Shown: positions 8,262-18,662 of the stretch, in pieces
Layout: each line of letters begins with the position of its first letter
Numbering within the stretch: position 1 is the first letter of the stretch
NCBI GenBank assembly: GCA_902510995.1
Contig: CABXDL010000013.1
Span: 1 to 37,993 of the forward strand
Reading direction: 5' to 3'
DNA length: 37,993 nucleotides
Origin: an uncultured Candidatus Actinomarina sp.
GTDB lineage: Bacteria > Actinomycetota > Acidimicrobiia > Actinomarinales > Actinomarinaceae
The notes under the pieces: generated by a model
What the model was told of the DNA's origin: nothing
Database searches by the model: none
What the model saw: the letters and a program-made list of their open reading frames with translations, nothing else
Made by a program: the position numbers and the translations under genes

Positions 8262-10219
8262 TCTTCCTCCTCTTTCGTAGTAAATTCTTCTTCAAGAGGC
8301 TCTATAGCCCAACCAAAAGATCCTACTAATAAAAGAACGGCACCAATAAGTGCTAGTGGGATTGATTTATAAATTACAGCATATCCAAAAAATGGAAGTC
8401 CTGAGGCAAGGATAATAGGGAAGTAGGAAGGATTAGGTAATTCAATTTCTTCTTCTGGGTTCAAACCTTCTTCCTCAAGTTGCAAAAGTAAAGCATCAGC
8501 AGTGTCTCTTCTTACAGCTCTTCCTTCTTCATCTTCATCATATTTTGCATGCCAGAAGTCATCCAAAGCTTTAACCTCAGGAGCTTTTGAGAAATTCCAA
8601 ACAGGTGTTGGAGAAGGAATAGTCCACTCTATTGTTCTTGCATCCCAAGGATCAAATGGAGCTTTTTCACCTTTTCTTCTCGAGTAAATCCAATTAGCCA
8701 TAAATATGAGTATTGATAATGCAATAATAAATGCACCAATTGAAACTATAAGATTCCAAAAACCAAGATTTGTCTCCTCAGCATAAACCCAGGTTCTTCT
8801 TACTTGTCCTTGAAGGCCCAACCAATGCATAGGACCAAATGTTAAGTTGAAACCAATCATCATTGTCCAAAAGTGTATTTGTCCAAGCGTTTCGTTATAC
8901 ATTCTTCCCCATACTTTTGGAAACCAATAATATAAACCTCCAAAAATACCAAACATGGCTCCACCAAAAAGAACATAGTGAAAGTGTGCAACAATATAAT
9001 AAGTATCTGTTTGCTGAGTATCAGCTGGGACTATTGAGTGTGTTACACCACTTAAACCACCAATAACAAACATTCCAATAAAACCAAGAGCAAACAACAT
9101 AGGGGTTTTAAGGTTTAATTTACCTCCCCATATTGTTCCTAACCAATTAAATATCTTTACCCCCGTGGGAACAGCGATAACCATTGTCGATAAACCAAAA
9201 CCAGCTTGTGCTACAGGACTAATTGCAGAAGCAAACATATGATGAGCCCAAACACCAAAACCTATAAAAGCAATACCAAATCCTGCAAAAACTATTGCTG
9301 CATAACCAAACAATGGCTTTCTAGAGAAAGTAGGTAAGATTTCCGATACAATTCCAAAAGCTGGAAGAATAAGAATGTAGACTTCGGGATGACCAAATAA
9401 CCAAAATAAATGTTGCCATAATACGGGGTCTCCTCCACCCTCGACTAAGAAGAAGGTGGTTCCAAATTGTCTATCAAAAGTAACATAAAAAAGAGCAATT
9501 GCAATTATAGGTAAAGAAAAAGCAAGAAGAAAAGCCACAGCAAAAGTCATCCACGTAAATACAGGCATCCTCATAAATCTCATACCCTTAGTTCTCATAT
9601 TTATAATTGTGACTATGAAATTAAACGCTGATACAAGAGAAGAAATACCTAGTATCTGCAAACCTAAAGCCCAGTAATCCATTGCTGTACCTGGAGAATA
9701 TTTAAACCCAGCATTAGGCTGATATCCAAACCAACCACCGTTAGGTGCATTTCCAAGCCACCCAACTTCTTCAGCTAAATAGCCACCCTCAGGAGCTCCT
9801 GCGGTACCAAATATAAATGTTGAGTACAAAAATAGACCTCCAGCAACCCACAACCAAAAACTAAGAGCATTCAATCTTGGGAATGCAACATCTCTTGCTC
9901 CTATTTGAAGAGGAAGTAAGTAATTAAAGAATGCAGCACTAATTGGCATTATTGCAAGGAAAACCATTGTAGTTCCATGCATAGTAAACATTGCATTATA
10001 TTCAGCAGCACTTAAAAAACTATTATCAGGTTGTGCTAGTTGTATTCTCAGAACTAAAGCTTCTAAACCTCCAATTAATAAAAAGAAAAAAGCAGCATAT
10101 CCATACATGATTCCAATTTTCTTATGATCAACTGTAGTTACCCAACTCCAGAATCCATATTCAGAAGAAGGTCTTCTAAATATATTTGTTCTTTTGGCTG
10201 GCTCGATTATTTTTGTCAT
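8258..10219 (-). CDS. ctaD: Cytochrome c oxidase subunit I (A-type)
   Basis: HLFWLFGHPEVYILILPAFG, WAHHMF, HFHYVLFGG; 653 aa with a hydrophilic C-terminal region. Confidence 0.97.
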   Translation of the reverse strand: MTKIIEPAKRTNIFRRPSSEYGFWSWVTTVDHKKIGIMYGYAAFFFLLIGGLEALVLRIQLAQPDNSFLSAAEYNAMFTMHGTTMVFLAIMPISAAFFNYLLPLQIGARDVAFPRLNALSFWLWVAGGLFLYSTFIFGTAGAPEGGYLAEEVGWLGNAPNGGWFGYQPNAGFKYSPGTAMDYWALGLQILGISSLVSAFNFIVTIINMRTKGMRFMRMPVFTWMTFAVAFLLAFSLPIIAIALFYVTFDRQFGTTFFLVEGGGDPVLWQHLFWLFGHPEVYILILPAFGIVSEILPTFSRKPLFGYAAIVFAGFGIAFIGFGVWAHHMFASAISPVAQAGFGLSTMVIAVPTGVKIFNWLGTIWGGKLNLKTPMLFALGFIGMFVIGGLSGVTHSIVPADTQQTDTYYIVAHFHYVLFGGAMFGIFGGLYYWFPKVWGRMYNETLGQIHFWTMMIGFNLTFGPMHWLGLQGQVRRTWVYAEETNLGFWNLIVSIGAFIIALSILIFMANWIYSRRKGEKAPFDPWDARTIEWTIPSPTPVWNFSKAPEVKALDDFWHAKYDEDEEGRAVRRDTADALLLQLEEEGLNPEEEIELPNPSYFPIILASGLPFFGYAVIYKSIPLALIGAVLLLVGSFGWAIEPLEEEFTTKEEEE

Positions 10220-11232
10220 TTCAAAGTTCCTAAATAAGCTATCAATGCTTCTATTTCCTTTTCAGTCAATTCTAGATTAGGCATAAAAGTACCTGGTTTT
10301 ATCTCAGGAGGGTTTGCTAACCATTTTGTTAGGTTTTCTTTATTATTTTTTAATGCAGCCCCAGCAAAAACATTTCTATTTGCAAAATGAGTTAAGTTTG
10401 GAGCAATCCTGTCTCCTTGAATATCCCAAACACCATTGATTACGTGACATTGTGTACATCCTGCATTTAAATAAACCTGCTGGCCTTCTGCAGCTAGAGA
10501 AGACTCAGGTAAATCTTTTTCAGCATTTAATTTTTCATTATTAATCCATTTTTCAAAATCTTCTTGAGTCAGAGACAACACCCTTCCTCTCATTTTTGAA
10601 TGGCTGAGACCACAATATTCTCCACACTGAGCCCAAAATTCATCAGCCCCATCAGCATGTAAGTTCAAATATGTTTTCTGTCCAGGAACCAAGTATCTTT
10701 TACCATTTAATTTTGGAACCCAATAATTATGTAAAACATCATTTGACCACATCTCTAACCTAACTGGAGTATCTTCAGGAATAACCATTACGTTTGCTGT
10801 AGTAATTCCATATTCAGGATATTTATACTCAAACCACCATTGGTGACCAATAACCTCAATTTTTAATGCGTCTTCAGGCTCTTTTGCTAAGTCAAAAATA
10901 GTTCTAACTGTTGGAACTGCAATGGCAGCCAATATAAGAACAGGGATAATTGTCCACATAAGTTCTAATACATTGTTTCCATGAATTTGTTTTGGCTCTG
11001 GTTTACCAGGCATATCACGAAAGTAGAAGACAGAAAAAACCAATACTCCCATTACAAGAAAAAATACCCCTACAGCTATCCAAAAAGTTAACCAAAAGAG
11101 CTCATCAATTTGTCTAGCATAAGGACCAGCAGGACTTAAGGAGTCCATAGGTGCATTTTCTATACATGCTGTTAAAAAGATTAAGCTAAGTACTGAAAAA
11201 TTTTTATATTTAAAAAGTCCTTTTTTATTCAT
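10216..11232 (-). CDS. ctaC: Cytochrome c oxidase subunit II with C-terminal cytochrome c domain (caa3-type)
   Basis: Lipobox-like LTAC near the N-terminus, CuA motif AQCGEYCGLSHSKMRG, CxxCH (CTQCH) in the C-terminal domain. Confidence 0.95.
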   Translation of the reverse strand: MNKKGLFKYKNFSVLSLIFLTACIENAPMDSLSPAGPYARQIDELFWLTFWIAVGVFFLVMGVLVFSVFYFRDMPGKPEPKQIHGNNVLELMWTIIPVLILAAIAVPTVRTIFDLAKEPEDALKIEVIGHQWWFEYKYPEYGITTANVMVIPEDTPVRLEMWSNDVLHNYWVPKLNGKRYLVPGQKTYLNLHADGADEFWAQCGEYCGLSHSKMRGRVLSLTQEDFEKWINNEKLNAEKDLPESSLAAEGQQVYLNAGCTQCHVINGVWDIQGDRIAPNLTHFANRNVFAGAALKNNKENLTKWLANPPEIKPGTFMPNLELTEKEIEALIAYLGTLK

Positions 11233-11310
11233 AAATTAACAAAACCTGCAATTAATCTTTAAGGATAGCGTCGTACATATATATAGTGTAATCATAAGTA
11301 CTATGTCTTT

Positions 11311-12180
11311 ATGGTTGCAAAATTGAGTAGCTACATGAAGCTTTCTAAATTAAGAGTGATTGAACTACTCTTAGTCACAACTGTTCCGTCGATGATTATT
11401 GCAATATACGGGATGCCCCCTTTGGATTTGGTTTTATACACGTTAGCTGGGGGAACGCTACTTGCAATAAGTGCGAATGTTATGAATCAAGTATTTGAAG
11501 TTGATAGAGATAAGCTAATGGAAAGGACTTCTGACAGACCTCTTGTAACAGGAGAGCTAAACAAAACAAACGGAATTGTCTATGCTGCATTTTGTGGTAT
11601 CTCAGGTTTTATAATTCTTTATATTTTTACAACTCAGCTAGCAGCATGGATAGCTTTATCAGCAAATTTATTTTATACATTTATTTATACACTTTTTTTA
11701 AAACCAAGAACTAATCAGAATATTGTTATTGGCGGAGCTTCAGGTGCAGCACCAGTATTAATTGGTTGGGCTGCAACAGGTAATTCACTAGAGATAGGTA
11801 CATGGGTTTTATTTTTATTAGTTTTTACTTGGACACCTGCTCATTTTTGGGCATTTGCTATTGAAAACAAGTCAGATTATGAGGAAGCAGATTTTCCAAT
11901 GCTTTCAACACAGGAAACATATGAAAGGACATCAATATTTATAGCTATATATTCTTGCGCAACAGTTATAGTCTCAATTGTTGCTGCACCAATTTTGCAA
12001 CTAGGGGTAATTTATTTGTTTATTGCTATTTTCTTTGGTTCTAATTTAATGTATAAATCATATAACTTGTTTAAGAGAAAGATTCTACCAATAAAATACT
12101 TTGTATTTTCAAATACATATTTAGCTGTTATATTCATAGGTATTGTGGCAGATGTTTTATGGACTTTAAGAGGAATCTAG
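11311..12180 (+). CDS. ctaB: Protoheme IX farnesyltransferase (heme O synthase)
   Basis: UbiA-type motif NVMNQVFEVDRDKLMERTSDRPLVTGEL; TWTPAHFWAFAIENKSDYEEADFPML. Confidence 0.95.
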   Translation: MVAKLSSYMKLSKLRVIELLLVTTVPSMIIAIYGMPPLDLVLYTLAGGTLLAISANVMNQVFEVDRDKLMERTSDRPLVTGELNKTNGIVYAAFCGISGFIILYIFTTQLAAWIALSANLFYTFIYTLFLKPRTNQNIVIGGASGAAPVLIGWAATGNSLEIGTWVLFLLVFTWTPAHFWAFAIENKSDYEEADFPMLSTQETYERTSIFIAIYSCATVIVSIVAAPILQLGVIYLFIAIFFGSNLMYKSYNLFKRKILPIKYFVFSNTYLAVIFIGIVADVLWTLRGI

Positions 12181-12183
12181 TTA

Positions 12184-13008
12184 ATGTTTGAATCATTTTT
12201 ATCAATAACTTATCCTCCAATACCTATTACACAAATTGGACCTGTGTCATTCTCACTTCATGGAGTCTTTGCTGCTCTCGGATTTTACTTTGGAGCTAAT
12301 CACGCAATTAAATTAGCCGAAAAAGATAAGAAAGATACAGTACTTTTTGAACAAGGGTTAACTTGGGCAATTTTTGGAGCAATAATTGGAGCAAGATTTT
12401 TTACTATTCCTGCCCATTTGGGTGATCCAGGATACGGTTTAGATGATGTCTTTTCTCCTGTAGGTAGCTATTCAATCATGGGAGGAATGTCGGGGGGTAT
12501 TATTGCTGCTTATTTAAAAATAGAATTAATTGGAAAAGGCGATTTCAAACAGTACTCAGATTACGCTTCAACAGGATTGATTCTTGGTACTGTAATTGGA
12601 AGAATCGGAGATCTTGCAATAGTAGAACACCTTGGTAGGGCAACCAGCTTTATGTTAGGTTATGAGATAAAACCAGGCTACGACGTAGCACCTCAGCATA
12701 ACAGTTTAGAGTGTGCTGAGCCATTGACTACATGTGGCACTTTTCATCATGTTGCAATGTATGATCTTTTCTTTGCTCTTATTGTTTTCTTTATCTTTAA
12801 ATCACTAAGAAGTAATTTTACCTTTGGCAAAGGTTCATGGATTGGTTTGTGGGCTATTTGGTACGGGATTCAGAGAGCAATATTAGATACTTTAAGATTT
12901 GGAATGGGTGATGCAACTATTGGAAACTTTACTTGGAATCAAATTGGCGGTTTGTTACTTGCATTACTTGGTTTGTCCATATTTCTAAGAAATAAAAACT
13001 TAAAATAA
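12184..13008 (+). CDS. lgt: Prolipoprotein diacylglyceryl transferase
   Basis: GPVSFSLHGVFAALGF, GRIGDLAIVEHLGRAT, Lgt topology and length. Confidence 0.88.
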   Translation: MFESFLSITYPPIPITQIGPVSFSLHGVFAALGFYFGANHAIKLAEKDKKDTVLFEQGLTWAIFGAIIGARFFTIPAHLGDPGYGLDDVFSPVGSYSIMGGMSGGIIAAYLKIELIGKGDFKQYSDYASTGLILGTVIGRIGDLAIVEHLGRATSFMLGYEIKPGYDVAPQHNSLECAEPLTTCGTFHHVAMYDLFFALIVFFIFKSLRSNFTFGKGSWIGLWAIWYGIQRAILDTLRFGMGDATIGNFTWNQIGGLLLALLGLSIFLRNKNLK

Positions 13009-13923
13009 AGTATATATAAAAATTGAATAAGAAATTAATGTAATAAAGCCAATTAAATAGCTTTTTTTAACTACAGACCTAGAGAGTAAAACTACTAGCA
13101 ATGACACAATAAACATCATCGTCATTTCATTTGTTACATCGGTTTCAATAATGCCAGGAGCAATAGAAACCGAAACACCTCCAACCAATGCAATATTAAA
13201 TAAGTTTGAACCAAATATATTTCCAAAAACTATATCTGGGTTTTTCATTTTCGCAGCTGCTATTGTTCCAGCAATTTCTGGGAGACTTGTTCCTATAGCA
13301 ACGACAGTAACACCAATAATTATTGAAGATAAATTAAAGTATTCAGCCAAAGTAATGGCATTGTTGACTACTAATGTACTACCAAAAATTGTTGCTGTGA
13401 GTGAAGCAATAGCTCTCAACCAAACATAATCTTTTTTTTCTATTAATAAATCCTCTTGATCAACAGCTTCTTCTGTAACAAGTTTATAGGTAACAAAAAC
13501 TACTAATCCTAATAAACCAATTCCAAGGTAAAGTGGGAACTCTTTAAGAACCAAATATGCACTTACAAATATAACTGTTACGATAATCATCCATGTTGAA
13601 GAAGTGTTATTAAGCTTTAATTTTTTATTAAAATCTTTATTTAAAGCTAAGTATAAAACAGAAATTGCAACTAATGAGTTAGCGATATTCGAACCAATAA
13701 TATTTCCTATACCTAATGATAGGTTTCCATTTAATGCTGCACCAGAGCTTGCAAATAGTTCAGGGGCTGATGTTCCAAAACCTATAAAGGTTGCACCAAT
13801 TACTGAATTAGGCATGTTAAATTTCATTGCAATTTGAATAGCAGTGCGAACCATCTCCTCCGCACCTTTAACAAGAAGAATAAATCCTAAAATTAAACCA
13901 AAAATTGTAAGGTAAAGGCCCAT
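13000..13923 (-). CDS. Calcium/sodium antiporter (CaCA family, YrbG-like)
   Basis: Two alpha-repeats: GFGTSAPELFASSGAALNGNLSLGIGNIIGSNIAN and GTSLPEIAGTIAAAKMKNPDIVFGNIFGSNLFN. Confidence 0.92.
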   Translation of the reverse strand: MGLYLTIFGLILGFILLVKGAEEMVRTAIQIAMKFNMPNSVIGATFIGFGTSAPELFASSGAALNGNLSLGIGNIIGSNIANSLVAISVLYLALNKDFNKKLKLNNTSSTWMIIVTVIFVSAYLVLKEFPLYLGIGLLGLVVFVTYKLVTEEAVDQEDLLIEKKDYVWLRAIASLTATIFGSTLVVNNAITLAEYFNLSSIIIGVTVVAIGTSLPEIAGTIAAAKMKNPDIVFGNIFGSNLFNIALVGGVSVSIAPGIIETDVTNEMTMMFIVSLLVVLLSRSVVKKSYLIGFITLISYSIFIYTLF

Positions 13924-13929
13924 TGATTT

Positions 13930-14748
13930 TTAACCTTTAGAATCTCTCCAGGAAATCCATTCTTTTACAGGTGACAAATCATAACTAGGACCATTAACAG
14001 CTAACGTTAATTCAGTTGCTCCAGCCTCAAGTAAGTCATCAGCCTTATCAATTCTATTGATGTCAATTCCGATTGATCTTCCAATTTCTTTAGGATCTCT
14101 TCCAATTTCTTTACACCAATTATTTAGTACATTATTTTTATGGGCTACAGTTTCAACTCCGGATCTTTCTTCAGTCCTCATTGCAAAACCATGCCAAATA
14201 TCAGCATATTGAGCAGTTATCCTTAGTGTTACTTTTTCACCACCACCACCAATTAGTATTGGGATTTTTCTTGTTGGTTGGGGATCTAGCTTCTTCATTC
14301 TCTCAACAATTCTTTCCAATGATTTTTCAAGTTCTTGGAGTCTCCAAATCGCAGAACCAAATTCATAACCATACTCGTCATAATCTTGTTCAAACCAGCC
14401 AGAACCTATTCCTAGTATTGCTCTTCCGTTTGATATATGATCAACAGTTCTTGCCATGTCTGCTAATAACTCAGGATTTCGGTATGAGTTACATGTAACA
14501 AGAGGACCTATGTCTACTGTACTAGTTGCTTCAGCCCAACTAGCCAACATTGTCCAACACTCAAAATGTTTTCCTTCTCTTCTTTCTCCTTCAGCCCACT
14601 GAGTTCCATCTTCTTTATATAAAGGGTAGAAATGATCCCAGTTATAAATAACATCTGCACCTATTTCCTCCGCCTCTAATGCAGCATTTCTTATTTGATC
14701 ATATTCTGCATGTTGGGGTTGTAAAAAAACAGCAATCCTTGGCTTCAT
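13930..14748 (-). CDS. LLM-class (luciferase-like, probably F420-dependent) oxidoreductase
   Basis: IGPLVTCNSYRNPELLADMARTVDHISNGRAILGIGSGWFEQDYDEYGYEF, IPILIGGGGEKVTLR. Confidence 0.87.
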   Translation of the reverse strand: MKPRIAVFLQPQHAEYDQIRNAALEAEEIGADVIYNWDHFYPLYKEDGTQWAEGERREGKHFECWTMLASWAEATSTVDIGPLVTCNSYRNPELLADMARTVDHISNGRAILGIGSGWFEQDYDEYGYEFGSAIWRLQELEKSLERIVERMKKLDPQPTRKIPILIGGGGEKVTLRITAQYADIWHGFAMRTEERSGVETVAHKNNVLNNWCKEIGRDPKEIGRSIGIDINRIDKADDLLEAGATELTLAVNGPSYDLSPVKEWISWRDSKG

Positions 14749-14750
14749 TC

Positions 14751-17312
14751 TTAGCTCTCCTTTAATACTTTTTCAATGACTTCTGCATTGAATTTATTTT
14801 CAATATTTAATACAAACTCTATATTAGCTTCTAATCTTTCTAATTTTTGCGATGCGATTTTCTCTGAAGAAGGCAGAGGGTTTTTTGTAATAAAATCTTT
14901 TATATCATTTCCCAATTGTTCATCATAAATAGAAGAAAGTGCATCAAGAATTCTTGAAGCTGTCCATGCTGGCATTACTTTTAATAGTTCATCAAAGTTT
15001 TCTTTTATAACTAACCATGACTCTTTACCTATATATTTGTTCGTTATCATTGAAGCTAATATATAAGGGCAATCAGCACCGCGGATTTTTTCCTCAAGCA
15101 TATATTTCACTATTTCGCTAGGTGCATTTCTATCTTTAATGATTCCTAATATTGCTCTATATCTTCCCTGTATCTGTGGCGATGGTGCATTCATGAATTT
15201 ATCTAAAAAGATTTCAACATTATTTGATTCATCTAAAGCTGCAATATAGACAACAGTATTAAAAAAACTACCTTCTAAAATTGATTCAAAATTTTCACTG
15301 TTAAAAATTTCACTAAAATACTTTATAAATGATTCATCCTCTAAGTTTTTAGCCCTTATTTTATTTATTAGGTCTCTAAGTTCTTTTATCTCTGGATCAT
15401 CATCTGGATTAACTTCAATCCCAAGCTGCTTGTTTAAAGGCAGTGTTAGTTTATCAACAAATTCTTTAAATACTTTTGCATTTTTTTCACTATCAATATT
15501 TGAAAGAGTTGTAATTATTGATCCAATATATGTCCATATATCTTGATCCTTTTCATTTTTATAATAAAGAAGGAACTTTAAAAAATTTTCTACCTCATCA
15601 GCAACCATTTCATTACCAAGCTTTTTAAATTGCATCCATCGATCTTCAAGAAGCCTGTATTTTTCTAAGTCATCTAATTTTTCAAAATTATTTAAGACTT
15701 TATTAAATGATTCTTCATCGTAAAAAACATGATAGAAGCCCCAACCGCCACTATTTATTAGTGGTACATTACCATTGTTTTTAATATCTATATCTTTATT
15801 AGATTCTTCAAAAACTATGTTTATTTTTTTGTCAGTATCTAGAAATCTAATACTTAATGGTATGGGTTTATTTGAATTTTTAGTTTTAATATCTTTTAGT
15901 AAAAATCTATTTTGCTCTAAATGTAAGGATGAGTCATTAATTGAAACACCAACACAAGGGTAGCCTTTTTCTTTTATCCAATACGGGAGCATTTCATTTA
16001 ACGAGTGCCCACTAGCCTTACTTAAACTCTCCCAAAGATCTGAAGAATTAGTATTTCCATATTTAAATTTATTTAAATATTCTTGTACACCCTTTTGAAA
16101 CACATCTTCACCAATAAAAATTTCAAACATTCTCAAAACAGTAGAACCTTTTTCATAGGTTAGAACGTCAAACATCTCTTCAGCTTCTTCTGGTGTTTCA
16201 ACCTCAAATTCTATTGGTCTAGAATTTTCTAATGAATCAACAGAAAAGCCCGCACTTCTTGATAAGTTCATTGCATTCCATTGTTTAAATTCTGGATACT
16301 TATTATATGAAGCGATAACTTCCATCAAGCTTGCAAAAGCTTCATTTAACCATATTCCATCCCACCATTTCATAGTTACTAAATCACCAAACCACATATG
16401 TGCAAGTTCATGAGCTATTACACTTACAGACCTATCTAATTCTGGTCTAGTTGCCTTCCCTTCATCAATTAGAAGTAAGTTTTCTCTAAATGTAACTGCA
16501 CCTACATTTTCCATTGCACCCATAGCAAAGTCTGGAATTGCAATTAAATCAAGTTTGGATCCTGGATATGGAATTTTATAATAATCTTCAAAGAAATTAA
16601 GTAGCTTAATACCCGCTGTTCCAGCATATTTTGTTTGATCAGAGAAACCTGGGCGATGGACTATTCGAACTTTAGTATTTCCTGCATTACCAATTTCAGT
16701 AGCTTCTAATTCCCCTATAACAAAAGCAACTAGATAGGTTGACATTTTCATTGAATCAACAAATGTCGTTTCTATCTTATTGTTCTCAAGCTCTTTTTCT
16801 GAGAGCACCTTTTCGTTACTCACTCTGAGATATTTTTTATCAGCAATAATAGTTATTGAAAATACTGCTTTGTATTCTGGTTCATCCCAGCATGGGAAAG
16901 CATTTCTTGCAGCAGTTGGTTCAAATTGAGTAGTTGCAATCCACTTTTCTTCACCATCTTTATTTAAGAATTTACTTCTATAGAACCCTTTTAGATCATT
17001 TGTAATTTCTGATTTAAACTCTAAGCAAAGCCTATAGTTGCCTTTGAGAATTTCATTTTTGGAAGAAAGAGATATTCTTTCACCATCTTCAAAATATTCA
17101 ACAGAGAGGTTAATTTCTTCATCATTTTTATCTATTAATGAAGCATGGCTTATTTTAATTCCTAGACTGTTTAGGAAAATTGACTTCGTATTTTCCAAGA
17201 TTTCCATTTCTACAGTCTGATTTCCAATATATGAAAAACTTTCTAAGTCAACATTTAGTTTTATTTCGTATCTTTTAGGGAACGATGTCTTTGGTAGTAT
17301 ATTTTTACTCAT
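14751..17312 (-). CDS. pepN: M1-family aminopeptidase
   Basis: GAMEN exopeptidase motif (FAMGAMENVGAVTFRE) and zinc-binding HELAHMWFGDLVT...NEAFA; 853 aa. Confidence 0.93.
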   Translation of the reverse strand: MSKNILPKTSFPKRYEIKLNVDLESFSYIGNQTVEMEILENTKSIFLNSLGIKISHASLIDKNDEEINLSVEYFEDGERISLSSKNEILKGNYRLCLEFKSEITNDLKGFYRSKFLNKDGEEKWIATTQFEPTAARNAFPCWDEPEYKAVFSITIIADKKYLRVSNEKVLSEKELENNKIETTFVDSMKMSTYLVAFVIGELEATEIGNAGNTKVRIVHRPGFSDQTKYAGTAGIKLLNFFEDYYKIPYPGSKLDLIAIPDFAMGAMENVGAVTFRENLLLIDEGKATRPELDRSVSVIAHELAHMWFGDLVTMKWWDGIWLNEAFASLMEVIASYNKYPEFKQWNAMNLSRSAGFSVDSLENSRPIEFEVETPEEAEEMFDVLTYEKGSTVLRMFEIFIGEDVFQKGVQEYLNKFKYGNTNSSDLWESLSKASGHSLNEMLPYWIKEKGYPCVGVSINDSSLHLEQNRFLLKDIKTKNSNKPIPLSIRFLDTDKKINIVFEESNKDIDIKNNGNVPLINSGGWGFYHVFYDEESFNKVLNNFEKLDDLEKYRLLEDRWMQFKKLGNEMVADEVENFLKFLLYYKNEKDQDIWTYIGSIITTLSNIDSEKNAKVFKEFVDKLTLPLNKQLGIEVNPDDDPEIKELRDLINKIRAKNLEDESFIKYFSEIFNSENFESILEGSFFNTVVYIAALDESNNVEIFLDKFMNAPSPQIQGRYRAILGIIKDRNAPSEIVKYMLEEKIRGADCPYILASMITNKYIGKESWLVIKENFDELLKVMPAWTASRILDALSSIYDEQLGNDIKDFITKNPLPSSEKIASQKLERLEANIEFVLNIENKFNAEVIEKVLKES

Positions 17313-17321
17313 TAGATTAAC

Positions 17322-18662
17322 TTAATCCCAATCTATATTTACATCCTCTTCAGAGTCAATTAACTGTACTTTATGTCTTCCGAAAAAGTCCCTTTGAGCC
17401 TGTATTAAATTTGCAGGATTGCTTAATGAACTTAAATTTAGATACCAATTAAATGATGCTGACAAAACTGGAGTTGATATAGTACTCAATACTGCGTGAG
17501 AAATAACTTTTTTTGTTGAGTTTAAGTTATCTTTAAATATTTTATTTAGTTTTGAGTCATTTATGAAATCTTTTGATGATGAATTTATATCATTTAATTC
17601 ATTCAACAAGTTGGACCTGATAATACAGCCACCTGTCCAATTATTTAAAACAATACCTAAATCAATTTCTTCAACAAATTTTTTAATTAACTCCAATCCT
17701 TGAATCATGGAGGCCACTCTTCCAAAATATAAACAGTTACTCAAATCTTCCTCAGAAAAACCGCCTTCCTCATCGCTAGCTTCTCCCCAGTCTTTTTTCG
17801 AATTACTTTGAACTCTTGTATCATAAGCAGCAAAGATTGAAGGTACTGGAATTTTAAGATTCAAGGATGTTTCAACAGTAAGTTTCCCAGTACCTTTATT
17901 GCTTGCAAAAGGTTTAATTTGATCAAGAATATAAACTCCATCTTTTTCTTGCCTTAAAATTTTTGATGTTATTTCAATTAAATATGATGACCGACCATCT
18001 TCACTTAAATTATCAAAAAAAACAGCTATCTCTTCGTTTGTTTTTTTTGACCTTTTTAAAATTTCATAAATTTCTGCGATTAATTGCATTTCAGCATATT
18101 CAATCCCATTATGTACCATTTTAATAAAATGACCAGATCCAAATCCTTCATAAAAACCTATACAGTCTTGATCGGTTTTTGCAGAAATTGCACTTAAAGT
18201 GTTTTTCAATTCTTCACTAATTTTATTTTTATAACCAATCATTATTGCTGGACCATTTCTTGCCCCCTCCTCACCACCAGAGACACCCATACCAATAAAA
18301 TTTATTTTCTTTTGGTTTAGAGTTATTCCATTTTCTTCGCTATCAAGATAAAAAGAATTTCCACCATCAATAACTAGATCGTCTTCATCAAGTAAATTGT
18401 CTATTTTTTCAATAACATCTTTTGTTGCTTTTCCAGAAGGGACCATTAGTAGGATTGTTCTTGGTCTTGAGAGATTACTTATTAGATCATTAATATCTGT
18501 ATAGCTCTCAAATGTTCCAGAAAATTCTTTTTTAATCTCATCTAGTTTTTCTCTGGAATCATTGAAGCCTTTAATGACTACACCATTGTCTGAAAGGTTT
18601 AATGCAATATTTTTACCCATGACTCCAAGACCAATAAGTCCAATTTCTTCAAGCATTTTCAT
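17322..18662 (-). CDS. gnd: 6-phosphogluconate dehydrogenase (decarboxylating)
   Basis: IGLIGLGVMGKNIALNLSDNG, GMGVSGGEEGARNGPAIM, GSGHFIKMVHNGIEYAEMQLIAE, GTGKLTVETSLNL. Confidence 0.94.
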   Translation of the reverse strand: MKMLEEIGLIGLGVMGKNIALNLSDNGVVIKGFNDSREKLDEIKKEFSGTFESYTDINDLISNLSRPRTILLMVPSGKATKDVIEKIDNLLDEDDLVIDGGNSFYLDSEENGITLNQKKINFIGMGVSGGEEGARNGPAIMIGYKNKISEELKNTLSAISAKTDQDCIGFYEGFGSGHFIKMVHNGIEYAEMQLIAEIYEILKRSKKTNEEIAVFFDNLSEDGRSSYLIEITSKILRQEKDGVYILDQIKPFASNKGTGKLTVETSLNLKIPVPSIFAAYDTRVQSNSKKDWGEASDEEGGFSEEDLSNCLYFGRVASMIQGLELIKKFVEEIDLGIVLNNWTGGCIIRSNLLNELNDINSSSKDFINDSKLNKIFKDNLNSTKKVISHAVLSTISTPVLSASFNWYLNLSSLSNPANLIQAQRDFFGRHKVQLIDSEEDVNIDWD

